This document shows positions 1 to 9,400 of a stretch of DNA of 64,000 bases, piece by piece. The notes beneath the pieces were generated by a model. The model was not told the origin of the DNA. It worked only from the letters and a program-made list of their open reading frames with translations, and made no database searches. The stretch is from Halorussus ruber (GTDB lineage Archaea; Halobacteriota; Halobacteria; Halobacteriales; Haladaptataceae). The translations under genes were made by a program, and so were the position numbers. The stretch covers positions 124,001 to 188,000 of the forward strand of contig NZ_ML219768.1 of NCBI RefSeq assembly GCF_004765785.1, in the 5' to 3' direction. Each line of letters begins with the position of its first letter. Within the stretch, counting starts at the first letter, position 1.

Positions 1-69
1 AACGACGACCGCCGCAGGGAGCGGTTCGAGCGGTTGGACGACGAGATTCGGTCGCTGGCCGAGGAGTGA
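1..69 (+). CDS. C-terminal end of an unidentified protein (5' partial)
   Basis: The window opens inside a reading frame that ends at TGA 67-69. The 22 visible residues are rich in Arg, Asp and Glu and end in LAEE, typical of a haloarchaeal C-terminal helix. Too little remains to name the protein. Confidence 0.55.
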   Translation, partial: NDDRRRERFERLDDEIRSLAEE

Positions 70-162
70 GTGGAACTGGAAGAAATAACTACCTATGTTT
101 TAGAAACTATTTAGTATATCTAAGCATCTTATATGTGTCTTGGTTACAGCGACGATAGTTTC

Positions 163-317
163 GAAAGCCCTCGCGCGGTTCGCGGTCGCTCAGCGGGATA
201 TTTCCGGACCTCGCTTCGCTCGGCCCGGAAATAGTGGCCCGCTGAGACGACCACGCCCTTCGGGCGCGAACCGCGCTCGCCCTTTCAGTCCGCCGAGGAA
301 GTCGGTTGCTCCACCGA
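163..317 (+). ncRNA. Structured repeat element, family A, copy 1
   Basis: The element can fold into nested helices. P1 is GAAAG 163-167 with CTTTC 282-286. P2 is 11 perfect pairs, 173-183 with 266-276. P3 is 184-188 with 248-252, then CTCAGCGGG 189-197 with CCCGCTGAG 238-246, then TTTCCGG 201-207 with CCGGAAA 225-231. P4 is GCCC 255-258 with GGGC 262-265. A 3' hairpin pairs 302-306 with 313-317. Two more copies (17082-17236 minus, 62113-62264 plus) keep the helices while changing the bases, so pairing rather than sequence is conserved. A TATA-like CTTATATG at about 129-136 lies some 25 bases ahead of the conserved start, which suggests its own transcript. It lies between genes, just upstream of the deaminase at 413. 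I cannot assign a named RNA family; a palindromic DNA element is the alternative. Confidence 0.6.
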
Positions 318-412
318 GCGACGTGCGTGGATGGCGGCCCGTAGCTGAACACCACCCGCTCCAACTCCGAATCAACAGCTATTTGCCGAACTCGGTTCCT
401 ACTCGTTCCGGG

Positions 413-1714
413 ATGTTACTTCAGGGAACGGTCGTCGCCGACGCCGGAACGGTCTACGAGGAGGGAGCGGTGGTCGTGGACGGCGACGAAATCGTCGCCG
501 TCGGCGACCGCGAGGAGCTAATCGAGACCTATCCCGACCGCGAGCGAAAGGAGTACGACCTCCTCGCGCCGGGCGTGGTCGGCGGACACGTCCACTCGGT
601 CCAGTCGCTCGGCCGGGGCATCGCCGACGACACGTCCCTGCTGGATTGGCTGTTCGACTACGTCCTCCCGATGGAGGCCGGACTCGACGCCGAGGGCATG
701 CGAATCGCCGCGGAACTGGGCTACCTCGAACTCCTCGAATCGGGCGTCACGACCGCCATCGACCACCTCTCGGTCCGCCACGCCGACGAGGCCTTCGAGG
801 CGGCGGGCGAGTTGGGCATTCGCGCCAGAATGGGCAAGGTGCTGATGGACACCGAATCGCCCGACGGACTCCTCGAAGATACGCAGGAGGGCCTGAAGGA
901 AACCGAGCGCCTGATTCGGAGATACCACGACGCACACGGCGGGCGAATCCAGTACGCGGTCACGCCCCGCTTCGCGGTGAGTTGCACCGAGGAGTGCCTG
1001 CGAGGGTCGCGCGAACTCGCCGACGAGTACGACGGCGTGTACATTCACACCCACGCCAGCGAGAATCAGGACGAGGTCGCCACCGTCGAGGAGCGCACCG
1101 GCCGCCGGAACATCGAGTGGCTCCACGAGGTCGGCCTCACCGGCGAGGACGTGGTGCTGGCCCACTGCATCTGGACCGACGAGCAAGAACGCAAACTGCT
1201 GGCCGAGACCGGCACGCACGTCACCTACTGCCCCTCCTCGAACATGAAACTCGCCTCGGGTATCGCGCCAATCGTGGACTACGTGGACCGAGGCATCAAC
1301 GTCGCGCTGGGCAACGACGGCCCGCCCTGCAACAACACGCTCGACCCCTTCACCGAGATGCGACAGGCCAGCCTCCTCCAGAAGGTCGAGCACCTCGACC
1401 CGACCACCACGCCCGCCGAACTCGTCTTCGAGATGGCGACCGAAAACGGCGCGAAGGCCGCGGGCTTCGAGAACGTCGGGAAACTCCGGCCGGGGTGGAA
1501 GGCCGACATCGTGGGCATGACGACCGACATCACCCGCGCCACGCCCCTCCACGACGTGTTCTCGCATCTAGTCTTCTCCGCGCACGGCGACGACGTGGCG
1601 TTCACGATGGTCGACGGACAGGTGGTCTACGAGGACGGCGAGTTGCAGACCGGCGACGCCGACGCGATTCGGCGGCGAGCGCGGGAGTACGACCTGCCGG
1701 TCGAGACCGAGTAG
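413..1714 (+). CDS. Amidohydrolase, methylthioadenosine/S-adenosylhomocysteine deaminase-like
   Basis: A 433-aa metal-dependent hydrolase of the TRZ/ATZ-MtaD group, which removes amino groups from purine-type nucleosides in the cytosol. Visible metal and active-site elements, in order, are GHVHS near residue 60, HTHASEN near 210, AHCIW near 245 and GNDGP near 302. The frame stays open back to 140, but that stretch runs through structured element A1. The start at 413 gives the normal family N-terminus (a short beta-sandwich segment beginning MLLQG). An AT-rich TATA-like GCTATTT lies about 30 bases upstream with no Shine-Dalgarno, so translation is probably leaderless. The substrate (MTA, SAH, 5'-deoxyadenosine or guanine) cannot be fixed from sequence. 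Confidence 0.85.
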   Translation: MLLQGTVVADAGTVYEEGAVVVDGDEIVAVGDREELIETYPDRERKEYDLLAPGVVGGHVHSVQSLGRGIADDTSLLDWLFDYVLPMEAGLDAEGMRIAAELGYLELLESGVTTAIDHLSVRHADEAFEAAGELGIRARMGKVLMDTESPDGLLEDTQEGLKETERLIRRYHDAHGGRIQYAVTPRFAVSCTEECLRGSRELADEYDGVYIHTHASENQDEVATVEERTGRRNIEWLHEVGLTGEDVVLAHCIWTDEQERKLLAETGTHVTYCPSSNMKLASGIAPIVDYVDRGINVALGNDGPPCNNTLDPFTEMRQASLLQKVEHLDPTTTPAELVFEMATENGAKAAGFENVGKLRPGWKADIVGMTTDITRATPLHDVFSHLVFSAHGDDVAFTMVDGQVVYEDGELQTGDADAIRRRAREYDLPVETE

Positions 1715-1725
1715 GACCCCGCCGA

Positions 1726-3621
1726 CTACGGGCCGACTCTGGCGTTCGACGCGAGGCCCGCGCTCGCTCCGACCGACTCCGGGTCGAACATGGCGTCGAA
1801 CAGCTTCTCCTCGGCGGCCCGGAGGTGCTGGAGGAAGGTCGATTGGGAGATGTCCATCAGGTCGGCGACCTCCTCGCCGGTCGTCTCCCGCGGCCAGTCG
1901 AAGTAGCCCGCGAAGTGGGCGGTCTGGAGGGCTTCGAGTTGCCGGTCGGTCAGTCGCTCTTCGACGCTCGCCCGGAACTCGCCAGCGGTCTCGGTCTCGC
2001 GTTCTCGCTCGCGCTGGGCCACGAGGTCCGCGTTCGGGTGCTGTCGGCGCACGGCCTCGACCACGTTGCGAACGTCGCCGGTCCGGGGGAGTTCGGCGGT
2101 CACGCGCCCGCCGTCGCTCCCGGCCGACAGCGACCGGACGACGCACCCGCGCTCGGCGAGGGTGGCGACGACCGACGACTCGGAGACCGCGAACCGGAAC
2201 ACCCCGGCGTCGTCGCGCTCGGAGACGGCCTGCACGGCCGCGATGTCCGAGGAGTCGGCCACGTAGTCACAGACCTCCTCGGCGGCTGCGCCGCGGACCG
2301 TGAAGTACTCCACCGGGTCGCCGTCGCTCCCGACCGAGAGGCGTTCGAGTTCGAGGTCGCAGTCCAGCGCCGAGGCGAGTTCGAAGAACGGCCCGTCCTC
2401 CTCGGCCATCCGGAAGGTGACCGCCGTGACCGTGTCCGCGACCAGCGAGCGCTTGCTCTCGACAGCGTTGACGGCGTAGGCGATGGTCTCGCCGAGTTCG
2501 TCCAGCACGGAGGGGTCCACGGCGTCGAGCGCGCCGGGGTCGGCGGCGTGGACCACGAGCGCGCCGTAGCAGATGTCGCGGTAGGTGAGCGGTATCGCCA
2601 GCGTGGCCGCCGAGTCGCCCGGCGCGATGCAGTCACCGCTTTCGGCGGAACGAGCGACCGCGGTCACGCCCTCCGAGAGCGCGCGGTCGACCGGCGTCTC
2701 GTCGGCGTCGTTGACCGCCGAGACGACGCCCTCCAGCGCGTCGTCGCCGAGTCCGGCGCGGGTCCGAGCGCGGACCGCGCTGTTGACCATGTTGCGGGTC
2801 GCTATCCACGCCGAATCGTAGGGGCCGGTCTCGGCGAACTGCTCGCAGGCGGCCTCCTCGACCGCCTTGCGACTGTCGGCCTGCACGAGGCGGCGGTTGA
2901 CCTCCCGGAGCACCTCGTTGGTCTCGTTGAGGCGTTCGAGGCGCTCGTTCTGGTCGCGGATGCGCAGTTCCCGCTCCTTGCGCTCGGTCACGTCGGTATC
3001 GACCGCGACGTAGCGGTCGGCCTCGCCCGCCCCGTCGGTGATGGGCGCGATGGTCATGTCCACCCACCGGAGGTCGCCGTCCCGATGCTCGTTGATGATT
3101 TCGCCGTCCCAGACCTCACCGTCGGTGATGGTGCCCCAGAGGTCTGCGTAGAACGACTCGTCGTGTTCGCCGGACTTCCAGAGGCTCGGGTCCTCGCCGA
3201 CCACCTCCTCGGGGTCGTAGCCCGTGACCGACTCGACGGCCGGGTTGGCGTACTCGATGGTGCCGTCGTCGTCGGTGAGGAAGATGGCGTGCCCGGCGTG
3301 TTCGACCGCCTTCCGGAAGCCCCGGAGCTCCTCGTTGGCCTCGCGGAGTCGCTGCTTGATTCGGTCTTCCTCCTCGACGTAGGTCGAGAGGTAGTGGACC
3401 GTCGCCACCCCGAGGAGGCTAACGGCGAGGCCGGGGAGTTCTTCGAGGCCGGTCGTCGCCCCGGCCAGCGCGGTCCAGATTTGGCGGGAGGCCATCAGCG
3501 CGAGCATGACGGTGAGGAAGCCGAATCGGCGGTCGCCGCTCCGGTAGAGGAGCGCCAGCGAGTAGCCGACGCCAGCGACCCGGAGCGCGACCGAGGACGC
3601 GAGGACGAGACTCACGTCCAT
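1726..3621 (-). CDS. Bat-type PAS/GAF sensor and HTH regulator (DmsR-like)
   Basis: A 631-aa regulator of the bacterio-opsin-activator family. From the N-terminus it has hydrophobic membrane segments (about 1-75), a short coiled coil, a PAS domain (about 85-215, with the typical AIFLTDDDG and ITGDG-like elements), a second coiled coil, a GAF-like domain (about 250-390), the Bat sensor region, and a C-terminal HTH_10 helix-turn-helix near 550-605 (LTDRQLEALQ, then ISQSTFLQHLRAAEEKL). The start at 3621 is preceded by GGAGGAGGGC at ideal spacing; the frame extends further upstream without support. It is divergent from the molybdoenzyme operon at 3991. Related haloarchaeal regulators (DmsR) control anaerobic reductases, so it probably senses redox state or oxygen and regulates that operon; this is inferred from context. 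Confidence 0.85.
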   Translation of the reverse strand: MDVSLVLASSVALRVAGVGYSLALLYRSGDRRFGFLTVMLALMASRQIWTALAGATTGLEELPGLAVSLLGVATVHYLSTYVEEEDRIKQRLREANEELRGFRKAVEHAGHAIFLTDDDGTIEYANPAVESVTGYDPEEVVGEDPSLWKSGEHDESFYADLWGTITDGEVWDGEIINEHRDGDLRWVDMTIAPITDGAGEADRYVAVDTDVTERKERELRIRDQNERLERLNETNEVLREVNRRLVQADSRKAVEEAACEQFAETGPYDSAWIATRNMVNSAVRARTRAGLGDDALEGVVSAVNDADETPVDRALSEGVTAVARSAESGDCIAPGDSAATLAIPLTYRDICYGALVVHAADPGALDAVDPSVLDELGETIAYAVNAVESKRSLVADTVTAVTFRMAEEDGPFFELASALDCDLELERLSVGSDGDPVEYFTVRGAAAEEVCDYVADSSDIAAVQAVSERDDAGVFRFAVSESSVVATLAERGCVVRSLSAGSDGGRVTAELPRTGDVRNVVEAVRRQHPNADLVAQRERERETETAGEFRASVEERLTDRQLEALQTAHFAGYFDWPRETTGEEVADLMDISQSTFLQHLRAAEEKLFDAMFDPESVGASAGLASNARVGP

Positions 3622-3763
3622 CGTGCCCTCCTCCGAGGTAGCTCGGGCCGGGGGAACTCCGGCGCGCGAACGTGTTCGGTCATATCTACAACTGGTTCGT
3701 CTTCCCCCTAAAACCGAGAACCCCGTTTTCAAAACGTTGGAATCGCGGTTTCCCGGGGCTTTA

Positions 3764-3790
3764 GCGTCCGATTCGGGGCGAATCGGACGC
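3764..3790. promoter_or_regulatory. Perfect 11-bp inverted repeat in divergent promoter region
   Basis: GCGTCCGATTC (3764-3774) and GAATCGGACGC (3780-3790) are exact reverse complements around a 5-base spacer. The repeat sits between the Bat-type regulator and the ttr-like operon. It could be an operator for a dimeric protein or an RNA hairpin. Position favours regulation; no direct proof. Confidence 0.45.
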
Positions 3791-3832
3791 CGGGCGCAGT
3801 GGTTCGGCGACTCAGTCGCTCGGGCCGACCCA

Positions 3833-3896
3833 AACAGTATCGGTACTCTCGGCAGGGGGGTCTTGACCCGCGAGAAGGTGCCCAACAGTATCGGTA
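3833..3896. promoter_or_regulatory. 13-bp direct repeats upstream of the ttr-like operon
   Basis: AACAGTATCGGTA occurs exactly at 3833-3845 and again at 3884-3896, 51 bases apart (about five helical turns), 95 to 160 bases ahead of the first operon gene. Same-face spacing fits binding by an activator such as the adjacent Bat-type protein. The rest of the 3622-3990 gap holds no gene I can support. Confidence 0.45.
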
Positions 3897-3990
3897 GTAC
3901 GCTCAGTCCCCTGGGACCTGTAGGTCTACGTGTGATGACTCCGAACCAGACGCGGCGCGGACGACCCTCACGAGTCGGGAGGTGGTCGAG

Positions 3991-5034
3991 ATGAGTCGCG
4001 CCGACGGGTCCGAGGCCGCGAGCGTGCCCTCGGTGCCGGACGCGGACGTCCTCGACGGGATGGTGGACGACGAAGCGCCGGACCCCCGCGAGGAGCTAGC
4101 GAAGACAGAGTACCGGACCGACCTCGGCCTCGCCATGGCCGAGGACGCCAAGCGCGTCGCCAAGGGCGAACTCTCGGGCGACGCCTACTGGGAGAAGTAC
4201 GACGAGGCCGCGGAGGCCGAGTTCGGCGACGACTACCGAGAGACCCCGAACCCCGCCATCGACGCCGACGGCGCGCGCCAGACCGTCTCGCGCGAGACGG
4301 CCGAGAATCTGGGCTGTTCGGTCGGGTCGATGGCGTCGGTCGCCGAGTCGATGGCGAGCGAGGCGGGCGCGGAGGGCGAGGCGGGAGACGCCCCCGCGGG
4401 CGACGAGAAGTGGGGCATGGTCATCGACCTCCAGAAGTGCGTGGGGTGTGACTCCTGCACGGTGGCGTGCAAGGCCGAGAACCGCACCCCGCCGGGGGTC
4501 TCGTACAACGTCGTGATGGAGGAGGAACACGGCGAGTTCCCGAACGTCACGCGCACCAACGTCCCCCGGCCCTGCATGCAGTGTGAGAACCCGCCCTGCG
4601 TGCAGGTCTGTCCCGTCTCGGCGACCTACAAGATGGACAACGGCGTCGTCAACGTGGACTACGACCGGTGTATCGGCTGTCGGTACTGCATGATAGCCTG
4701 TCCCTACGGCGCGCGGTACTTCGACTTCGGCGACAACTACGACGACGAAGTGATTGGGAGCGGCGAGGTCACGAGTCCGGAGTACGGCGTGGACCGCGGT
4801 CCCCGAGAGGACGGCAAGTCCCCGGTCGGTAACGTCCGGAAATGTAGCATGTGCATGCACCGACTGAACCGCGGCGAGGAGCCTGCCTGCGTCGAGACGT
4901 GCGTGGGAGACGCCCGGAACGCGGGCGACCTGAACGACCCCGAGAGCGAGGTGTCGGAGCTGGCCGAGTCGAACCGGTCGTTCCAGCTCAAGGAGTCGGA
5001 GGGGACCGACCCGAACGTCTACTACCTCAAATAG
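3991..5034 (+). CDS. Four-cluster ferredoxin subunit of a molybdoenzyme (TtrB/DmsB/PsrB type)
   Basis: A 347-aa iron-sulfur protein that passes electrons between the membrane subunit and the molybdenum subunit. The ferredoxin core holds four Cys groups: CVGCDSCTVAC, CMQCENPPCVQVC, CIGCRYCMIAC, and CSMCMHR with a later CVETC, enough for four [4Fe-4S] clusters. The core begins at about residue 145. The first ~145 residues are an unusual acidic extension with no recognised domain and no signal peptide. The protein presumably crosses the membrane with the Tat-bearing partner at 6397. ATG 3991 has GGAGGTG at 3978-3984; an in-frame GTG at 3982 overlaps that site and is less likely. It is the first gene of the operon and ends 4 bases before the next. 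Confidence 0.85.
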   Translation: MSRADGSEAASVPSVPDADVLDGMVDDEAPDPREELAKTEYRTDLGLAMAEDAKRVAKGELSGDAYWEKYDEAAEAEFGDDYRETPNPAIDADGARQTVSRETAENLGCSVGSMASVAESMASEAGAEGEAGDAPAGDEKWGMVIDLQKCVGCDSCTVACKAENRTPPGVSYNVVMEEEHGEFPNVTRTNVPRPCMQCENPPCVQVCPVSATYKMDNGVVNVDYDRCIGCRYCMIACPYGARYFDFGDNYDDEVIGSGEVTSPEYGVDRGPREDGKSPVGNVRKCSMCMHRLNRGEEPACVETCVGDARNAGDLNDPESEVSELAESNRSFQLKESEGTDPNVYYLK

Positions 5035-5038
5035 GACC

Positions 5039-6400
5039 ATGGCAACCAACACGCTCGACTACGACCCCGGTTTCCGGAACGGACGGTTCCGCGTCGCGTG
5101 GTACGCCCTGTTAGCGGTGCTGCTGGCGGTCGGCGGGTGGGCCACGTGGCGTCGCATCAGCGTCGGGATGGCCTCGACGAACCTCACGAGCATCTCGCCG
5201 TGGGGCGCGTGGGTCGCGTTCTACATCTACTTCGTGGGCCTGTCGGCAGGGGCCTTCCTCGTCAGCACGCTGGCGAACGTCTTCGAGGTCGAGGGACTGG
5301 AGAAGATAGACCGCGACGCGCTGTTCGCGGCCATCGTCAGCATGGTGGTCGCGCTCCTGTTCGTCTGGACCGACCTCGGCCGGATGGACCGGATGTACCA
5401 CCCCTTCCTCTACCGGCAGGCGACCTCGGCGCTGTCGTGGGAGGTCCACGCCTACGTCGCCTACATCGGCGTCCTCGTGACCGAACTCTACTTCTCGATG
5501 CGCATCGACCTCGCGCGAGTCGCCGAGGAGACCGAGGGCTGGCGCGCGAAGCTCTGCGGCCTCCTCACGCTCGGACGGCGGGAAACGTCCGACGAATCCC
5601 ACGAGACCGACGAGCGGTGGCTCAAGCGCGCCGGACTCCTCGGCATCCCGCTGGCCGTCTTCATGGTCCACGGCGGGACCGGCGTGCTGTTCGCGGTGGC
5701 GAAGGCACGGCCCTACTGGAACAGCGGCCTGTTCCCGGTCATCTTCGTCATCTCGGCAGTCGTGTCGGGCACCGCGATGGTGTCGGCGCTGTACGTCCTC
5801 CGGGCGAAACTCCTGACCGGCGAACGGCTGGACCGCGCGCTGATGGACCGCCTCGGCAAACTGCTGGCGGGGTTCATCGCCGCCGACGCCGCGTTCACCG
5901 CCATCGACGCGCTCATCGCGCTGAACAGCCTCCACCCCCACGAGGTCGAGACGTGGCTCATCGTGCTGTTCGGCGAGATGTCGTGGTCGTTCTGGTGGTT
6001 CATGGTCGGTTGCGGGTGGGTCCTGCCGCTGATTCTGCTGAGCAAGCGCTCGTGGCGTCGGTCGCCGGTTCCGCTGACGGCGGCGGGCCTGAGCGTCGTG
6101 GCCGGCATCGTCGCGGTCCGGTTCAACATCGTGGTGCCGCCCCAGATTCTGCCCGTGATGGAGGGCTTGCCCCACGGGTCGTACTTCCCGACCGCAATCG
6201 AGTGGCTGACCTCGGCCGGAATGATTGCCGTCGGCCTCCTCATCTACTCGCTCGGCGCGGAGGTCCTGCCGCTCCGACCGCTCGACGCGCCTGAGCCGAC
6301 GGGAGCGACCGGAGGAGGAGGCGAGGAGAACAGCGCGGACCAGACGACCCCCGCCGCCGCGGACGGCGGCATCGCCGAAACCGGAGGTGACGACCGATGA
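5039..6400 (+). CDS. NrfD/PsrC-type membrane quinol-oxidising subunit (TtrC-like)
   Basis: A 453-aa polytopic membrane protein of the NrfD family, which anchors the reductase and exchanges electrons with menaquinol. Roughly eight to ten hydrophobic segments are visible, including those near residues 20-35, 60-85, 95-115, 195-230 and 280-370. The C-terminus is a soluble Gly/Glu-rich tail of about 40 residues. It follows the ferredoxin gene by 4 bases and overlaps the catalytic gene by 4 bases (6397-6400), which indicates translational coupling. The gene order B-C-A matches the ttrBCA order known from Salmonella tetrathionate reductase. Polysulfide and DMSO reductases share the same subunit family, so the substrate is not settled by this subunit. 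Confidence 0.85.
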   Translation: MATNTLDYDPGFRNGRFRVAWYALLAVLLAVGGWATWRRISVGMASTNLTSISPWGAWVAFYIYFVGLSAGAFLVSTLANVFEVEGLEKIDRDALFAAIVSMVVALLFVWTDLGRMDRMYHPFLYRQATSALSWEVHAYVAYIGVLVTELYFSMRIDLARVAEETEGWRAKLCGLLTLGRRETSDESHETDERWLKRAGLLGIPLAVFMVHGGTGVLFAVAKARPYWNSGLFPVIFVISAVVSGTAMVSALYVLRAKLLTGERLDRALMDRLGKLLAGFIAADAAFTAIDALIALNSLHPHEVETWLIVLFGEMSWSFWWFMVGCGWVLPLILLSKRSWRRSPVPLTAAGLSVVAGIVAVRFNIVVPPQILPVMEGLPHGSYFPTAIEWLTSAGMIAVGLLIYSLGAEVLPLRPLDAPEPTGATGGGGEENSADQTTPAAADGGIAETGGDDR

Positions 6401-9400
6401 GTTCAACCGACGACCCAGACATAGACACCGAGAGCGCAGACGCAGACGCATCGTTCACCAGACGCGACTTCGTGAAAATCGCGGGCGGCGTCGGTGCTGT
6501 CGCCGCCGGTAGCACCGCGAGCGTGAACCTCGACACGACCGACCTCTGGACCGACAAGGAACAACACTACGTCGGCACCGACTTCGGCGACTACGGGGCC
6601 GAGGACGTGATTCACACCACCTGCGGGCAGTGCAACACCTTCTGCCCCATCAAGGTCCGACTCGCCGACGAGAGCGGCACCGGCCGGTACAGTTCGCTGG
6701 TCAGGAAGCTGGCTGGCAACCCCTACTCCTTCCTGAACACTCAGCCGTTCTCGCAGGTGCCCTACGACAGCGACCCCCAACAGGTCGCCACGGGCGACTT
6801 GGAGGGGACCGGCGACGTGGCCGGAGACCGCTGGTCGCTGTCCGGCGCGCGGATGTGCCTGAAGGGACAGGCCGGAATCCAGACCGCCTTCGACGCCTAC
6901 CGGGTCCGCAAGCCGATGAAGCGGGTCGGCCCCCGCGGGTCGGGCGAGTGGAAGACCATCTCGTGGGAGCAGGCGATTGCAGAGATTGTCGAAGGAAACG
7001 AGGAGTTAGGCCATCCCGGTCTGCGCGAACTGTGGGGCTACGCGCCCAAAGAGAAGGTCATGTCCGACTGGGAGGCCGTCCAGAACGGCGAGATGGACAA
7101 AGAGAAGTTCGACCGGAAGTGGGAGGACGCGCTCATCGACACCGACCACCCCGACCTCGGACCGAAGGCCAACCAAATCGTGGACGTGGGCGGCTTCCGC
7201 CGGAACTTCATCCGCGCTCGGCTCTGGAAGCAGGGACTGGGGTCGCTCAACAGCGTCCACCACGCCGGGACCTGCGGAATCTCTAGCGTGATGGGCAACG
7301 TCCGGTCGTTCGGCGGGAAGAAGAAGCGCCAGTACGCCGACATCGAGAACTGCGAGTACCTGCTGGTGTGGGGGACCAACCCGCTGGTCGCCAACAAGGG
7401 ACCGACGTGGCTCGCGCCCAAGCTGACCAACGCGATGGAGGACGGGATGCGCATGGACGTGGTTGACCCGCGCCTCTCGAAGACCGCCGAGAAGGCCCAG
7501 CAGTGGGTTCCGGTCGAACCCGGCGCGGACGCCGCCCTCGCCATGGGCATGGCCCGGTGGATAATCGAACGCGACCGCCACGACGTCGATTACCTGCGCA
7601 ACCCCTCGAAATCGGCCGCGAGCGCCGACGACGAGCCGACGTGGAGCGACGCGACCCACCTCGTCCGGGTCGACGCCGAGGCACAGCCGAAGGCTCGCTC
7701 CTCGGACCTCGGCCTCGTCACGGGTGACGCCGACGCCGCAGACGAGTTCGTCGTCGTGGACGCCGAGACGGGCGAACCCGTGCCCGCCGGAGACGCCGAC
7801 GCCGCCGTCCTCGACGTTGACCTCACCGTCGGCGGCGAGCGCGTCCGGAGCGCGTGGTCGCTTTACCGCGAACGCGTCTTCGAACACACTGTCTCCGAGT
7901 ACGCCGACATGGCTGGCGTCGCGCCCGAGACCATCGCGGAGGTCGCCGACGAGTTCACCAGCCACGGCAAGCGGGCCGCCATCATGTCCTATCGCGGCCC
8001 GGCCAAGCACGCCAACGGCTTCCAGAACCAGCGCGCCATCGCCACCCTCCAGCACCTCGTCGGCAACTACGACTGGAAGGGCGGCCAGATGACGCCCTAC
8101 GCCGGGTTCGCCACGATGTCGGGCCGGTACGAACTGGGCGAGGTTCCCGACGGCCACTCGCCGTGGGGCGTCCCCCTGCTCCGGGGCGGCGTCAACTACG
8201 AGGAGACCTCGCTGTTCGAGCGCGACGACGGCTATCCGGCCGAGCGCCCGTGGTTCCCGGTCGCGCCGCCCTACGCCGCGCAGGAGATTTACGGGAGCGC
8301 CAAGGACGAGTACCCCTACTCGGTCGAGGCGCTGTTCCTGCGGCCCTACTCCAACAACCACGTGATGGCGGTCGCGGGCGGGGACAAGATTCCCGAGGTG
8401 CTGAAAGACACCGAGAAGATTCCGCTGTTCGTCGCCAGCGACACCGTGGTCGGCGACACCAGCAAGTACGCCGACTACATCCTGCCCGAACCCACCTACC
8501 TCGAACGCTGGGAGAACTTCGGCACCTACCCGAACAAGCGACTCGCCGACGAGAAGATCAGCCAGCCGAGCGTGAAGGTGGTGCCCGACGCCCGGCCCTT
8601 CGAGGAGGTCCTCATCGACATCTGGAAGGAGATGGACCTGCCGGGCGTCGGCGAGGACGCGATTCCGGACGCCGACGGGAACCTGTGGTCGCTGGACTCC
8701 TCGGAGGACTTCTACCTCAAACTGGTCGCCAACATCGCCTACGACCGCGAACCGGTCGCGGACGCCAGCGATTCGGAACTCGATACCTTCCGGAAGGCTC
8801 ACGAGAAGGGCCTCGGGAAGCACTTCGACCTGAAGGAGTGGAAGTCCGCGGTCGAGCCCGAGGAGTGGCGCAAGGTCGTCACGGTCCTCAACCGCGGCGG
8901 CCGGTTCGAGGAGCCGATCGAAAACTACGACGAGGCGTTCGCCGAACACGGCCACGACTACGACTACGCCGAGCGCTACGGCGACCGGTCGAACGCCTAC
9001 GACGGCGACCACCTGCGGTACAAACTCGGCGCGCGCGCCGACTTCTACAGCGAGGTCGTCCCGAAGGGCAAACACTCCTACACCGGCGAGCGATTCGACC
9101 CCCTGCCGAAGGTCGAGGACGTGCGCCACTACGACGGGTCGGTGCAGGCCGAGGTCGTCTCCGACGAGGACCCCGAGCGCCCGCTCCGACTGGTCAACTG
9201 GAAGCCCCGGACGCAGGGAGCGACTCGGACCCAGAACAGCCCGTGGCTCCGCGAGACGCGCCCGGAGAACCCCCTCTGGATGAACCCCGAGGACGCCGAC
9301 GAGCGCGGCATCGAGAACGGCGACCGCATCGAAATCGACGCCGGACGCCGCACCGTCGAGGCCGTCGCCATGGTCACGAGCGGCATCCGGCCCGGCGTCG

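Noticed and set aside
140-412. N-terminal extension of the deaminase frame back to 140
   Set aside because: The extra 91 residues are Arg/Pro-rich, lie in structured element A1 and do not belong to the amidohydrolase fold.
646-3711. 1021-codon open frame on the plus strand
   Set aside because: It is a Arg/Gly-rich shadow of the deaminase and Bat-type genes; no domain is readable and the opposite frames are clear genes.
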